Shown here: piece after piece, positions 1 through 7,211 of the stretch
How positions within the stretch are numbered: position 1 is the first letter of the stretch
Layout: the number at the start of each line of letters is the position of its first letter
Origin: Bacteroidales bacterium
GTDB taxonomy: Bacteria; Bacteroidota; Bacteroidia; Bacteroidales; UBA932
Reading direction: 5' to 3'
Assembly: GCA_009784635.1 (NCBI GenBank)
Contig: WRBG01000096.1
Location: forward strand, 1 to 7,450
DNA: 7,450 bases
Position numbers and translations under genes: made by a program
The notes under the pieces: model-generated
What the model saw: only the letters and a program-made list of their open reading frames with translations
Database searches by the model: none
What the model was told of the DNA's origin: nothing

Positions 1-8
1 AAAATGTA

Positions 9-16
9 TATATTTG
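9..16 (+). promoter_or_regulatory. Possible Bacteroidota -7 promoter box upstream of the lipoprotein gene
   Basis: TATATTTG fits the Bacteroidota sigma-ABfr -7 consensus TAnnTTTG exactly. It sits 26 nt before the preferred ATG at 42, so transcription would start near 20-24 and leave a leader of about 20 nt. The matching -33 TTTG box would lie left of the window and cannot be checked. An 8-base degenerate match in AT-rich DNA can occur by chance. If an upstream gene ends at 28-30, this site would lie inside that gene. Confidence 0.4.
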
Positions 17-28
17 CATCAACAAACT

Positions 29-33
29 AAGGA
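29..33 (+). promoter_or_regulatory. Weak ribosome binding site that favours the ATG at 42
   Basis: AAGGA lies 8 nt before the ATG at 42 but only 2 nt before the in-frame ATG at 36. The spacing therefore favours the second ATG as the true start. Bacteroidota depend little on Shine-Dalgarno pairing, so this is only supporting evidence. Confidence 0.35.
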
Positions 34-41
34 AGATGAAC

Positions 42-542
42 ATGAAAAGAACCACCAGAATAGCCTTGGCCTTGGCCGGAGGGCTGTTTTTGTTCGGCTG
101 CGAGCCGATCCCCACATTTGAGAGCATGGCGTATATAGCCGCCAAAGATGCAGACGGAAAAGACCTTACCACACTCAAGTTTTCAGGAGAAGGGGGAGTA
201 GATACCATCTATGTGGAAACAACCCTGCCTCGCTGGGTTGCCCGCCCCAGATCTTTAGACCATATTCCCTACAACCACCCCAAGCCGGACGATCAGGGGT
301 ATATTACCACAAAAAATGTTGATGGTGAAACCGGTTGGATGACTATTAAGTATCGTCACGCACCGGGCGTTAACGGAACGCCATTTTGGTTGGATGTGTT
401 TAACGGAATAATTGAAGTTACGATAGAGGAAAATACTACGGGAGCCCCAAGGAGTGATGCTATATTTATTTGGAATGATGATATTCCCGTAGGCTATTTC
501 ACCTCTATAGAAGTGCAGGTGATCCAAAACTTTGAGCCATAA
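42..542 (+). CDS. Small secreted lipoprotein with a BACON-like domain
   Basis: The product is a 166-residue predicted lipoprotein of unknown function. It opens with a basic MKRTTR stretch, a hydrophobic core and a lipobox LFGC, with the lipidated Cys at residue 20; Phe at -2 is slightly atypical. No acidic run follows the Cys (CEPIP), so the usual surface-export signal of Bacteroidota lipoproteins is not evident and a periplasm-facing location is possible. Residues 45-166 look like one BACON-type beta-sandwich: an LKFSGEGG opening, a buried Trp (RWVA), a GWMTI strand, ENTTGAPRSDAIFIW, and a closing strand IEVQVIQN. BACON domains are common in Bacteroidota secreted proteins, often linked to glycan or mucin binding; no catalytic domain is attached here. 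The frame is open to the window's left edge; the start rests on the signal peptide and on AAGGA 8 nt upstream, and an ATG at 36 would add two residues. The 3' end overlaps mfd by 11 nt. Confidence 0.75.
   Translation: MKRTTRIALALAGGLFLFGCEPIPTFESMAYIAAKDADGKDLTTLKFSGEGGVDTIYVETTLPRWVARPRSLDHIPYNHPKPDDQGYITTKNVDGETGWMTIKYRHAPGVNGTPFWLDVFNGIIEVTIEENTTGAPRSDAIFIWNDDIPVGYFTSIEVQVIQNFEP
517..525 (+). promoter_or_regulatory. Extended Shine-Dalgarno-like match before the TTG start of mfd
   Basis: AGGTGATCC is the exact complement of GGATCACCT, the conserved segment just before the end of bacterial 16S rRNA. It ends 6 nt before the TTG at 532 and lies inside the last codons of the lipoprotein gene. 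If the pairing is registered on the usual AGGAGG core, the effective spacing is about 12 nt, which is long but workable. It supports TTG 532 over the next in-frame candidate, TTG 559. The bases also encode V-Q-V-I-Q of the lipoprotein, so the match could be accidental. Confidence 0.4.
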
Positions 543-3500
543 AGATATAAATAGTTCGTTGGTTGTCAGAGAGTGTTTTTCGGAGCAGCCTGCTGTTTCA
601 ACCCTAAGGGAAGCGCTTAGGGTTAAGGAGAAGTTTGTTTTAGCCATAGAGGGACTTAGGGGGTCGTCCAAGGCGGTTACGCTTGCTGTGTCGGTAAGCG
701 AAGGACTGCATGTTGTGGTGCTGAACAACAGGGAAGAAGCCCTTTATTTTGCCCACGACCTCAACGCCCTTGGCGACCCCGACAGGGTATTCTTTTATCC
801 CGCGTCCTCCCAAAAAAAATTAGACAAATACAGCGATTCTTCGGCGCAGGTCCAGCGGACGGCGGCCCTGCAAGCCATGAGCCGACTTGATGATTGGACC
901 CGTCCGCTGTTTGTAGTCAGCTATCCCCAAGCCGTCCTGCAAAAAGTGGCGGCCAAGAAAAAATGGACAAACAACAGCTTTGGCATATCCGTAGGAGATA
1001 AAATATCTCACGAATTTCTCAAAGAACAATTGCTCGACTCCGGTTTTGAAAAAGTAGATTATGTAGCTGAACCCGGGCAGTTTGCGGTGCGCGGAGGGAT
1101 TATTGACCTTTTTTCTTATGCAGAAAACCAAGCTTACCGGATTGATTTTTTTGGAGACGAGGTAGAAGATATTCGGATTTTTGACTGCAATACCCAGCGC
1201 TCCATCGCCAAGAGGGACAAGGTTATATTGATTGCCAATATGCAGGAAGAAGAAGACGGGGGAGTGTCCCTGCTTGAATTTGCGGGGGAACATGTGGTTT
1301 TATGGATGGATGGCCCGCATCTTGAGGAGGCCTCAACCGGTTTTGCACGTTGCTATTTTGACCCGGCTCCGGATAGCAAACCGCCCGACCTTAGGATTCG
1401 CTTCCACACACAGCCCCAGCCCTCCTTTAATAAAAATTTTGATTTGCTGGCACAAGAGCTGTCTGACCGTGGAGCAGAGGGTTATCGGGTTTGTTTACTG
1501 AGTGAGAGCATATCTCAAATAGAGCGATTTAAACAAATATTTGCCTCTATGAAACGGGCCGATACAGCCTTTGAATCCCAACTTTTTTCTTTACATCAAG
1601 GCTTTGTAGATACCCAATCCAAACTCTGCGTGTATACCGACCATCAGATTTTTGACCGGTTTCATCGGGTGAAAGCCCGCAGGGCGGTAGAGCGGAGCGA
1701 GCGGATTACTGTTCAGGAACTCAGTGGTTTTCAAATAGGGGATTATATCGTGCATATAGACCATGGGGTAGGGGTTTTTGGCGGATTGGTACGTACAGAA
1801 ATCAATGGAAGGCCCCAAGAAGTAATCAAGCTCATCTACAAAAACAACGACGTACTCTTTGTAAACATCCACGGCCTCCATCGGATTTCCAGATACAAGA
1901 GCAAAGACGCCCAGCCTCCCAAGATTTACCAATTAGGCACGGGAACTTGGCAAAAGCTCAAGCAACAAACCAAGAGCAGGGTAAAGGATATTGCTCGGGA
2001 ACTGATTTTGTTGTATGCACAAAGGCGCTCTGCTCAAGGATTTGCCTTTGCTCCGGACAGCTATGTGCAGCACGAATTAGAAGCATCTTTTATATATGAA
2101 GATACCCCCGACCAGCTTAAAGCCACCCAAGCCGTAAAGCAAGACATGGAACGGCCTTATCCCATGGATAGGCTGATTTGCGGGGATGTGGGCTTTGGCA
2201 AAACCGAAGTGGCCATTAGGGCGGCCCTAAAGGCCGCCGCCGACAGCAAGCAGGTGGCGGTATTGGTTCCGACCACCATATTGGCCTTGCAGCACTTTAA
2301 CACTTTTCAAGAACGCTTGCATCCTTTTCCGGTAACTGTTGACTTTATTTGCCGGTTAAAATCGGCCCAAGAAATCAAAACGGTGTTGGAAAGGGTAGAA
2401 GCCGGAAAGGTGGACATTTTAATCGGCACCCATCGCCTGCTTAATAAAGACATAAAATTCAAAGATTTAGGACTTCTTATAATAGACGAAGAGCAAAAAT
2501 TTGGGGTGGCGGCCAAAGAGCGGTTGCGCCAATTAAAGCTCCAAGTAGATACGCTTACGCTCACGGCGACTCCGATTCCGCGTACCCTGCAATTTTCATT
2601 GATGGGCGCCCGCGACTTATCCATTATCCATACCCCTCCCCCCAATCGGATTCCGGTACATACCGAATTACAGGTATTCAATCAAGAAATAATCAGAAAC
2701 GCCATTCATTACGAAGTCGAGCGGGGCGGGCAAATCTTTTTTGTACACAACAGGGTAGAGGATATCTATTCCGTAGAGGATATGATTAAGCGGATTTGCC
2801 CGGGCGTCCGCACCTGCGTGGGGCATGGCCAATTAGAGCCCAAGCATTTAGAGCGGGTCATCCTTGATTTTATGGGTGGAGGTTACGACTTGTTGCTGAG
2901 TACGACCATCATAGAAAACGGGATTGACATTCCAAATGCCAATACCATGATTATCAATCAGGCACAAAACTTTGGATTAAGCGACCTTCACCAGCTTAGG
3001 GGCAGGGTGGGGCGCTCTAACCGGCGGGCCTTTTGTTATCTTTTGGTGCCGCCCGGCGGGGCCATGACCGACGAGGCCCGTCGGCGTTTGCGGGCCATTG
3101 AGGCTTTCTCGGACTTGGGGAGCGGCTTTAATATTGCCATGCAGGATTTGGACATTAGGGGGGCGGGCAACCTTTTGGGCGGGGAACAAAGCGGCTTCAT
3201 GGCCGAAATGGGTTTTGAAACCTACCAACGCATCCTCTCCGAAGCCTTTTTGGAAATTAAAGAAGAACAAGGCATTACCCACAGCCACGCCATGATTCCG
3301 GAGCCTGTTTTGGCCTTGGATTGTACCATTGATACGGATTTGGAATTGATGATTCCGGACGATTATGTAAGCCGGACGGCAGAAAAAATAAGGCTGTATA
3401 AAGAGTTGGACAGCATTACAGAAGAAAGTCAATTGCAGCATTTTATGGAAGAACTCAAAGACCGTTTTGGCCCCCCTCCCCCCGAACTTAGGCAATTGGC

Positions 3501-3786
3501 CTATGTGGTGCGCCTCCGCCGTTTGGCCATATCCCTGGGCTTTGAAAAGTTAGTTTTGAAAAATGGCATGATGATTGTATATTTTATCCATAACCAGTTG
3601 TCGGCCTACTACCGCTCCCCACTCTTTGCCCAAGTGCTGCAAAACATTCAACAACAGTCCAGATTTAGGGTAAAAGAACAAAACGGTAAATTGGTTGTAA
3701 CGATTCCCGAAGTGGAGCAGGTAGAAACGGCCTACAACCTGATGTTAAAAATTAAACCAAATGAACACCAACGAAGTATCCATTGA
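532..3786 (+). CDS. mfd: Mfd, transcription-repair coupling factor (DNA translocase)
   Basis: Mfd is a cytoplasmic ATP-driven translocase that pushes stalled RNA polymerase off DNA lesions and recruits UvrA for nucleotide excision repair. The 1084-residue product is near full family length. The N-terminal UvrB-like module spans roughly residues 20-370 and includes the UvrB-type motif VRGGIIDLFS (187-196). A CarD-like RNA-polymerase-interacting domain follows at about 398-456 (GDYIVHIDHGVGVFGGL). The helicase core carries a Q-motif-like segment (YEDTPDQLKATQ, 522-533), Walker A GDVGFGKTE (551-559), DEEQ box (652-655), TATPIPRT (678-685) and motif VI QLRGRVGR (821-828). The C-terminal TRCF domain lies at about 925-1030. 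All key ATPase residues are present. There is no ATG near the start: an in-frame stop lies at 520-522 and the first ATG is codon 116. Homology to typical Mfd N-termini is visible from about residue 10, so TTG 532 is preferred and TTG 559 is the alternative. The gene overlaps the lipoprotein by 11 nt and coaX by 26 nt. Confidence 0.97.
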   Translation: MSHKDINSSLVVRECFSEQPAVSTLREALRVKEKFVLAIEGLRGSSKAVTLAVSVSEGLHVVVLNNREEALYFAHDLNALGDPDRVFFYPASSQKKLDKYSDSSAQVQRTAALQAMSRLDDWTRPLFVVSYPQAVLQKVAAKKKWTNNSFGISVGDKISHEFLKEQLLDSGFEKVDYVAEPGQFAVRGGIIDLFSYAENQAYRIDFFGDEVEDIRIFDCNTQRSIAKRDKVILIANMQEEEDGGVSLLEFAGEHVVLWMDGPHLEEASTGFARCYFDPAPDSKPPDLRIRFHTQPQPSFNKNFDLLAQELSDRGAEGYRVCLLSESISQIERFKQIFASMKRADTAFESQLFSLHQGFVDTQSKLCVYTDHQIFDRFHRVKARRAVERSERITVQELSGFQIGDYIVHIDHGVGVFGGLVRTEINGRPQEVIKLIYKNNDVLFVNIHGLHRISRYKSKDAQPPKIYQLGTGTWQKLKQQTKSRVKDIARELILLYAQRRSAQGFAFAPDSYVQHELEASFIYEDTPDQLKATQAVKQDMERPYPMDRLICGDVGFGKTEVAIRAALKAAADSKQVAVLVPTTILALQHFNTFQERLHPFPVTVDFICRLKSAQEIKTVLERVEAGKVDILIGTHRLLNKDIKFKDLGLLIIDEEQKFGVAAKERLRQLKLQVDTLTLTATPIPRTLQFSLMGARDLSIIHTPPPNRIPVHTELQVFNQEIIRNAIHYEVERGGQIFFVHNRVEDIYSVEDMIKRICPGVRTCVGHGQLEPKHLERVILDFMGGGYDLLLSTTIIENGIDIPNANTMIINQAQNFGLSDLHQLRGRVGRSNRRAFCYLLVPPGGAMTDEARRRLRAIEAFSDLGSGFNIAMQDLDIRGAGNLLGGEQSGFMAEMGFETYQRILSEAFLEIKEEQGITHSHAMIPEPVLALDCTIDTDLELMIPDDYVSRTAEKIRLYKELDSITEESQLQHFMEELKDRFGPPPPELRQLAYVVRLRRLAISLGFEKLVLKNGMMIVYFIHNQLSAYYRSPLFAQVLQNIQQQSRFRVKEQNGKLVVTIPEVEQVETAYNLMLKIKPNEHQRSIH
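600..624 (+). repeat. Perfect 9-bp inverted repeat near the 5' end of mfd
   Basis: AACCCTAAG (600-608) and CTTAGGGTT (616-624) are perfect reverse complements with a 7-nt loop, GGAAGCG. The hairpin lies about 70 nt into mfd, within codons 23-31. No T-run follows directly, so it does not look like a terminator. It could be an mRNA structure early in the message, or chance. Confidence 0.4.
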
Positions 3787-4516
3787 ACACCACGACCGTC
3801 TATTGATAGACATAGGCAACACCTCCTGTAAGGTTGCTTTTGCCCAAGGCAAGAAAATCGAGAAAACGGTCAAAAGCAGGGAGGGCGAGCATCCGCTGCT
3901 GTTTTTAGAGGGCCTGCTCACGGGCGTTGCCTTTAATATGATTGTTTTGGCCTCGGTGCAAAAGTATGACCCGGACTTAGTGGCTTGGTTGGGGGCTCGC
4001 TGTGGCAGGCTGATTGTGGTAGACGGAGATGCCCCAACGGCTTTGCGCATTGACTACCAAACGACTGACCGCTTGGGCGCCGACCTCTTGGCGGGAGGAT
4101 TGGGGGCTATTACCCGTTTCCCCGGAGAAGACTTGTTGGTCGTAGACTTTGGCACGGCCATCACGGTGGAATGGATTGACAGAGATGGCCGGCTATTGGG
4201 CTTGAATATATCCCCCGGCCTGCACATACGCTTAAAATCCCTGTACCAGCACACCGCCGGCTTGCCGCTTATTGCTTTTGATTCTCAAGAGCCTATACCT
4301 GATATGGGCATAGATACCAAGGGCGCCATAACGGCGGGCGTGGTATGGGGAATCCTCCACGAAATAGAGGGATATATCCACCGTCATCCGGGTAAAAAAG
4401 TAATTTTTACGGGGGGGGATGCGATTTTTTTTGCAGAACAACTAAAAATCCCGATATTTGCCGATTGCAACCTAATATTTACCGGCTTGGCCGAAATTGC
4501 AGAAACTCATGCGTAA
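3761..4516 (+). CDS. coaX: Type III pantothenate kinase (CoaX), with a divergent active site
   Basis: CoaX uses ATP to phosphorylate pantothenate, the first committed step of coenzyme A synthesis, in the cytoplasm. The product has 251 residues, close to the family norm. The ASKHA phosphate-1 motif DIGNT is at 17-21, the phosphate-2 motif DFGTAIT at 129-135, NISPG at 149-153, DTKGAITAGV at 185-194, TGGDAIFF at 217-224 and the closing IFADCNL at 232-238. The usual GxDR motif reads G-A-D-L (106-109): the presumed catalytic Asp108 is kept, but Arg is Leu109. Two further positions differ from typical Bacteroides enzymes as I recall them: GGNISPG is GLNISPG, and TGRLP is TAGLP. ATG 3761 overlaps mfd by 26 nt and gives about 11 residues before the usual N-terminus; a TTG at 3803 would start right at IDIGNT and remove the overlap. 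Family assignment is firm; full activity is less certain. Confidence 0.93.
   Translation: MNTNEVSIEHHDRLLIDIGNTSCKVAFAQGKKIEKTVKSREGEHPLLFLEGLLTGVAFNMIVLASVQKYDPDLVAWLGARCGRLIVVDGDAPTALRIDYQTTDRLGADLLAGGLGAITRFPGEDLLVVDFGTAITVEWIDRDGRLLGLNISPGLHIRLKSLYQHTAGLPLIAFDSQEPIPDMGIDTKGAITAGVVWGILHEIEGYIHRHPGKKVIFTGGDAIFFAEQLKIPIFADCNLIFTGLAEIAETHA
4411..4432 (+). repeat. Paired homopolymers in coaX (G8 at 4411-4418, T8 at 4425-4432)
   Basis: A run of eight G and a run of eight T lie six bases apart. They encode the conserved C-terminal TGGDAIFF block, so the frame is intact here. A one-base slip in either would destroy the last 30 or so residues. An A6 run lies just upstream at about 4394-4399. Confidence 0.8.
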
Positions 4517-5828
4517 GAGAAAAACAAAATATAGATACCTCCTGTCTACCCTGTTCTTTTGTGTTACAGGTTCGCTTGCAGCCCAAACCGCAGACGCGCT
4601 GGGTGGTTTTACGCCTTATTCCATGTTTGGTGTAGGTGAATTGGCCAAGCAGGGAACTGCTTTCAACCGTTCCATGGGGGGCATAGGGGTGGGATTAAGA
4701 GACCATCGTTATGTTAATTACGTAAACCCTGCGGCGATTACTGCCCGGGACCCCCTTACCTTTATGCTCGATTTTGGGGTGGAGGGCCAAAACACCTACT
4801 TGTCGGACGCTTCTACATCGTCTGCATTCAATACTTTTAACATGCATCATTTGGTGCTGTCTTTTCCCCTGCATGGAAGAACAGCCATGATGCTTGGGCT
4901 TACCCCTTACAGCCATACGGGATACAAATTTGAGAGAAAAGAATACCGCCCCGACATAATCAGCGAAATAGGCGATGTTGCTTACCAGCATTATGGAGAA
5001 GGGGGAATCAGTCAAGCCTTATTTGGGGTTGCGGTTCCGCTTTTTAAATATTTTTCGCTTGGCGCTCAAGGAATATACTATTTTGGAAAAATGGACAGGA
5101 GCAGTGATTTGCACTTTGCCACGCCTGCCTACCGCTCTCTGCAAACCGGTAATAATGTAGTAATCGGGTCGTTTTCGGGTAAATTTGGCCTCCAGTACGA
5201 AGGGCAGATTAAGGAAAACTATTCTTTGTCTGCCGGAGTCAGCTATTTGTTGTCTTCTGACTTAAAAGGAGATGCCACCCGCTACGCCATTGCGCAAGGC
5301 TCGTCGGGAAGGGATACGATTTATATGGAAACCGTTAATAAAGCCCAAATGAAGATTCCCGGCGAATTTGGAGTGGGCTTTTCGCTGAGCAAAAAACAAC
5401 GCAGCGACGATGTGGTAAATAAATGGATGATAGGATTTGACTATACCCGTCAAGATTGGAGCCGTTCGGCTTTTGCCCCCACGCCCGGCATTGATTTTAA
5501 GCCTATTGTAAGTTCTTCTTTTCGCGCCGGTTTTGAGTTTACCCCCGACTTGTATGACCCCCGATATGCCTATAAGCGCTGGACCTATAGAGGCGGGGTG
5601 TATCACGAACAAACTTATATGATGTTAAACAACACCCGGATTAGTGCCTCCGGCGTCACGTTTGGCGTATCGCTTCCGGTTTTGCATTGGGCCAATTTGC
5701 TTAACTTCGGGGTGGATTTGGGACAGCGAGGCTCTGTAAACAATCGGTTGGTGCGGGAGCGTTATGTGGTGTTTCAGTTGGGAATCAGCCTGTATGATAT
5801 ATGGTTTAGAAAGGTCAGATATGATTAG
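4509..5828 (+). CDS. Outer-membrane beta-barrel protein, Bacteroidota family encoded beside coaX
   Basis: The product has 439 residues, with a Sec signal peptide (basic MRKRKTKYR, hydrophobic core, SLAAQ) cleaved at about residue 25. The mature N-terminus carries GGFTPYSMFGVGEL, NRSMGGIGVGLRD and VNPAAITARDPLTFMLDFG, which I recognise from Bacteroidota barrel proteins annotated as outer-membrane or FadL/PorV-like. The rest shows repeated short amphipathic strands rich in Gly, Tyr and Phe, as in a barrel of perhaps 12-14 strands. It ends with an aromatic, basic tail (LYDIWFRKVRYD). Its substrate and function are unknown to me; transport of a hydrophobic compound is only an analogy with FadL. 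ATG 4509 is chosen because it directly precedes the signal peptide and overlaps the coaX stop in ATGCGTAA; a TTG at 4497 is in frame but adds nothing useful. Translational coupling to coaX is likely. It lies next to the TPR and lptC genes, which suggests envelope work. Confidence 0.85.
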   Translation: MRKRKTKYRYLLSTLFFCVTGSLAAQTADALGGFTPYSMFGVGELAKQGTAFNRSMGGIGVGLRDHRYVNYVNPAAITARDPLTFMLDFGVEGQNTYLSDASTSSAFNTFNMHHLVLSFPLHGRTAMMLGLTPYSHTGYKFERKEYRPDIISEIGDVAYQHYGEGGISQALFGVAVPLFKYFSLGAQGIYYFGKMDRSSDLHFATPAYRSLQTGNNVVIGSFSGKFGLQYEGQIKENYSLSAGVSYLLSSDLKGDATRYAIAQGSSGRDTIYMETVNKAQMKIPGEFGVGFSLSKKQRSDDVVNKWMIGFDYTRQDWSRSAFAPTPGIDFKPIVSSSFRAGFEFTPDLYDPRYAYKRWTYRGGVYHEQTYMMLNNTRISASGVTFGVSLPVLHWANLLNFGVDLGQRGSVNNRLVRERYVVFQLGISLYDIWFRKVRYD

Positions 5829-5867
5829 GAATATTACGTTAATCTACATAAAATTAAATTCTTTAAT

Positions 5868-7202
5868 ATGAAAACAACACGTGTTTTTTTGTTTTTGGTG
5901 GGAATGTTGTTGCTGGGCGGACCCGCCCTTGTGGCGCAGTCGGGCAGATACGGTACGGGAGCCGATAGTACAACTTGTATACACAACCTCTCCTTTTACC
6001 GACAATATGTATTATCCAATGATTTGGCATCGGCGGTTTCTCCTTGGAGGGTGGTTTTGGCGGTTTGCCCCAGAGAGGCCAGTATCCGGCCCTTTGTGGA
6101 TGGAGAATTGATTATAAATATGCTTATGCAGGAGCCGGGAGTTACGCAGGAGCGCCAAGCCCAGTTGGTGGATACCCTAATGTTGATGTACGATATAAGG
6201 GTGCGGCACCATCCGACTTCTGCCCAAACTGCTTTGTTAAAGAAAGTGTTTGATTTGCAGCGGTTTAGGCCGGAGCAGGAGGAATTGAGGTATAGTGTTG
6301 TAGAAGAATACCTAAGTTTTACCGGCGATAATGCGGATGTGGACGCCCTAATGATGTATATGGATTTAACCAGAAAGTTCTATGTCGATGAAAAACGCAG
6401 CGCCGAAGAATTGATGGATGCCTTTACCCGAACCATGGGGATTCTGGAAAAACGGGAAGCACAAACAGGTAAAAGCGAACAGATTGACAACGCCAAAGTA
6501 TTTACAGAAAACATATTGATTACCAGCGGCGTTGCCACCTGTGAAAATTTAATCGCTCTGTTTACCCCCCGATTCGAAGCCAATCCCGATGACTTGAGTT
6601 TAGTGGGGAAAATCGTAGCGATGCTCAACAACGCGGATTGTGGAAGTTCCGCATTGTTTTTGCAGTCGGTAACAGCCCTTAACAGATTGGACCCATCTTA
6701 CAGGACGGCCTATTATCTGTACAGGCTCCACATATCGAGGGGCGAGATGGATATGGCGCTTAGGTATCTGTTGGAGAATGTAGACAGCGCAGATATTCCC
6801 GCAGACGAAAAAGGAGTGAATTTGATAGACTTAGGGGTACTTTATTTAAGATCCGGCAACAGCGTTAGGGCTATGGATGCGGCGAGAAGGGCTATGGAAT
6901 TAAATCCGGCAGTCAGAGGCAGGGCCTTCATGCTTATGGCCTCTATTTGGGCCGGCCTAAGGTGTGGAGAAAACGATATTGAAAAATTGGCTCCCTTTTG
7001 GGTGGCTGCCGACTTTGCAGAAAGAGCCAAAGCCGCCGACCCCTCCTTGACCGAAGAAGCCAACCGGCTGATTGCGCAGTACCGCCAATACTTCCCTTTA
7101 CAGGAAGTAACCTTTATGTACGATATTATGGACGGCAGCAGCTACACGGTGGTCTGCGGCAGTTTTAGGGAAACGACTACGGTAAGAACCCGAAGAAACT
7201 AA
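5868..7202 (+). CDS. Secreted TPR-repeat protein of unknown function, encoded just before lptC
   Basis: The product has 444 residues. The first 24 or so form a signal peptide (MKTTR, a long hydrophobic core, ALVAQ), so it probably acts in the periplasm or at the outer membrane. Residues 59-70 (PWRVVLAVCPRE) and 102-112 (DTLMLMYDIRV) are motifs I associate with a Bacteroidota-specific family. Helical repeats of TPR type are clearest at about 277-306 (YRLHISRGEMDMALRYL) and 316-347 (LGVLYLRSGNSVRAMDAARR), with a third helix pair at about 376-394 (FWVAADFAERAKAADPSL). A non-repeat C-terminal block follows at about 408-442 (YFPLQEVTFMYDI, SSYTVV, RETTTVRTR). Six cysteines lie outside the signal peptide (37, 67, 225, 258, 365, 430), so disulfides are possible. 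It follows the barrel gene after a 39-nt AT-rich gap with no TAnnTTTG box and no terminator, and precedes lptC by 9 nt. TPR domains usually bind proteins; an envelope assembly role is inference. Confidence 0.85.
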   Translation: MKTTRVFLFLVGMLLLGGPALVAQSGRYGTGADSTTCIHNLSFYRQYVLSNDLASAVSPWRVVLAVCPREASIRPFVDGELIINMLMQEPGVTQERQAQLVDTLMLMYDIRVRHHPTSAQTALLKKVFDLQRFRPEQEELRYSVVEEYLSFTGDNADVDALMMYMDLTRKFYVDEKRSAEELMDAFTRTMGILEKREAQTGKSEQIDNAKVFTENILITSGVATCENLIALFTPRFEANPDDLSLVGKIVAMLNNADCGSSALFLQSVTALNRLDPSYRTAYYLYRLHISRGEMDMALRYLLENVDSADIPADEKGVNLIDLGVLYLRSGNSVRAMDAARRAMELNPAVRGRAFMLMASIWAGLRCGENDIEKLAPFWVAADFAERAKAADPSLTEEANRLIAQYRQYFPLQEVTFMYDIMDGSSYTVVCGSFRETTTVRTRRN

Positions 7203-7211
7203 TATCCGTAT

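Noticed and set aside
1..30. Possible last codons of an upstream gene (K-M-Y-I-F-A-S-T-N, stop TAA at 28-30)
   Set aside because: Only nine codons are visible and any frame has a fair chance of such a run. It cannot be told from a promoter and leader region.
812..819. A8 run in mfd as a possible frameshift or phase-variation site
   Set aside because: It encodes Gln-Lys-Lys in frame, the downstream product is complete, and a single A8 run without other support is common.
2220..2238. Hairpin GGCGGCC-CTAAA-GGCCGCC in mfd
   Set aside because: It lies in alanine-rich codons (AALKAAA) just after Walker A, has only 7 bp, and has no T-run. Codon composition explains it.
2977..3495. Long open frame of 172 codons on the minus strand opposite mfd (with others at 255-728, 820-1293, 2307-2681 and 5262-5612)
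   Set aside because: These lie wholly or mostly antisense to well-supported genes, have no recognisable domains, and fit the usual shadow frames of coding DNA.
3551..3558. TAGTTTTG, a match to the TAnnTTTG promoter box upstream of coaX
   Set aside because: It lies inside the mfd coding sequence 203 nt before coaX, and the nearest TTTG upstream (3522-3525) is 25 nt away, too far for the usual -33/-7 spacing.
5829..5867. AT-rich gap between the barrel and TPR genes as a promoter or terminator
   Set aside because: There is no TAnnTTTG box and no stem-loop with a T-run. It may still hold a weak promoter, but nothing in the sequence supports one.
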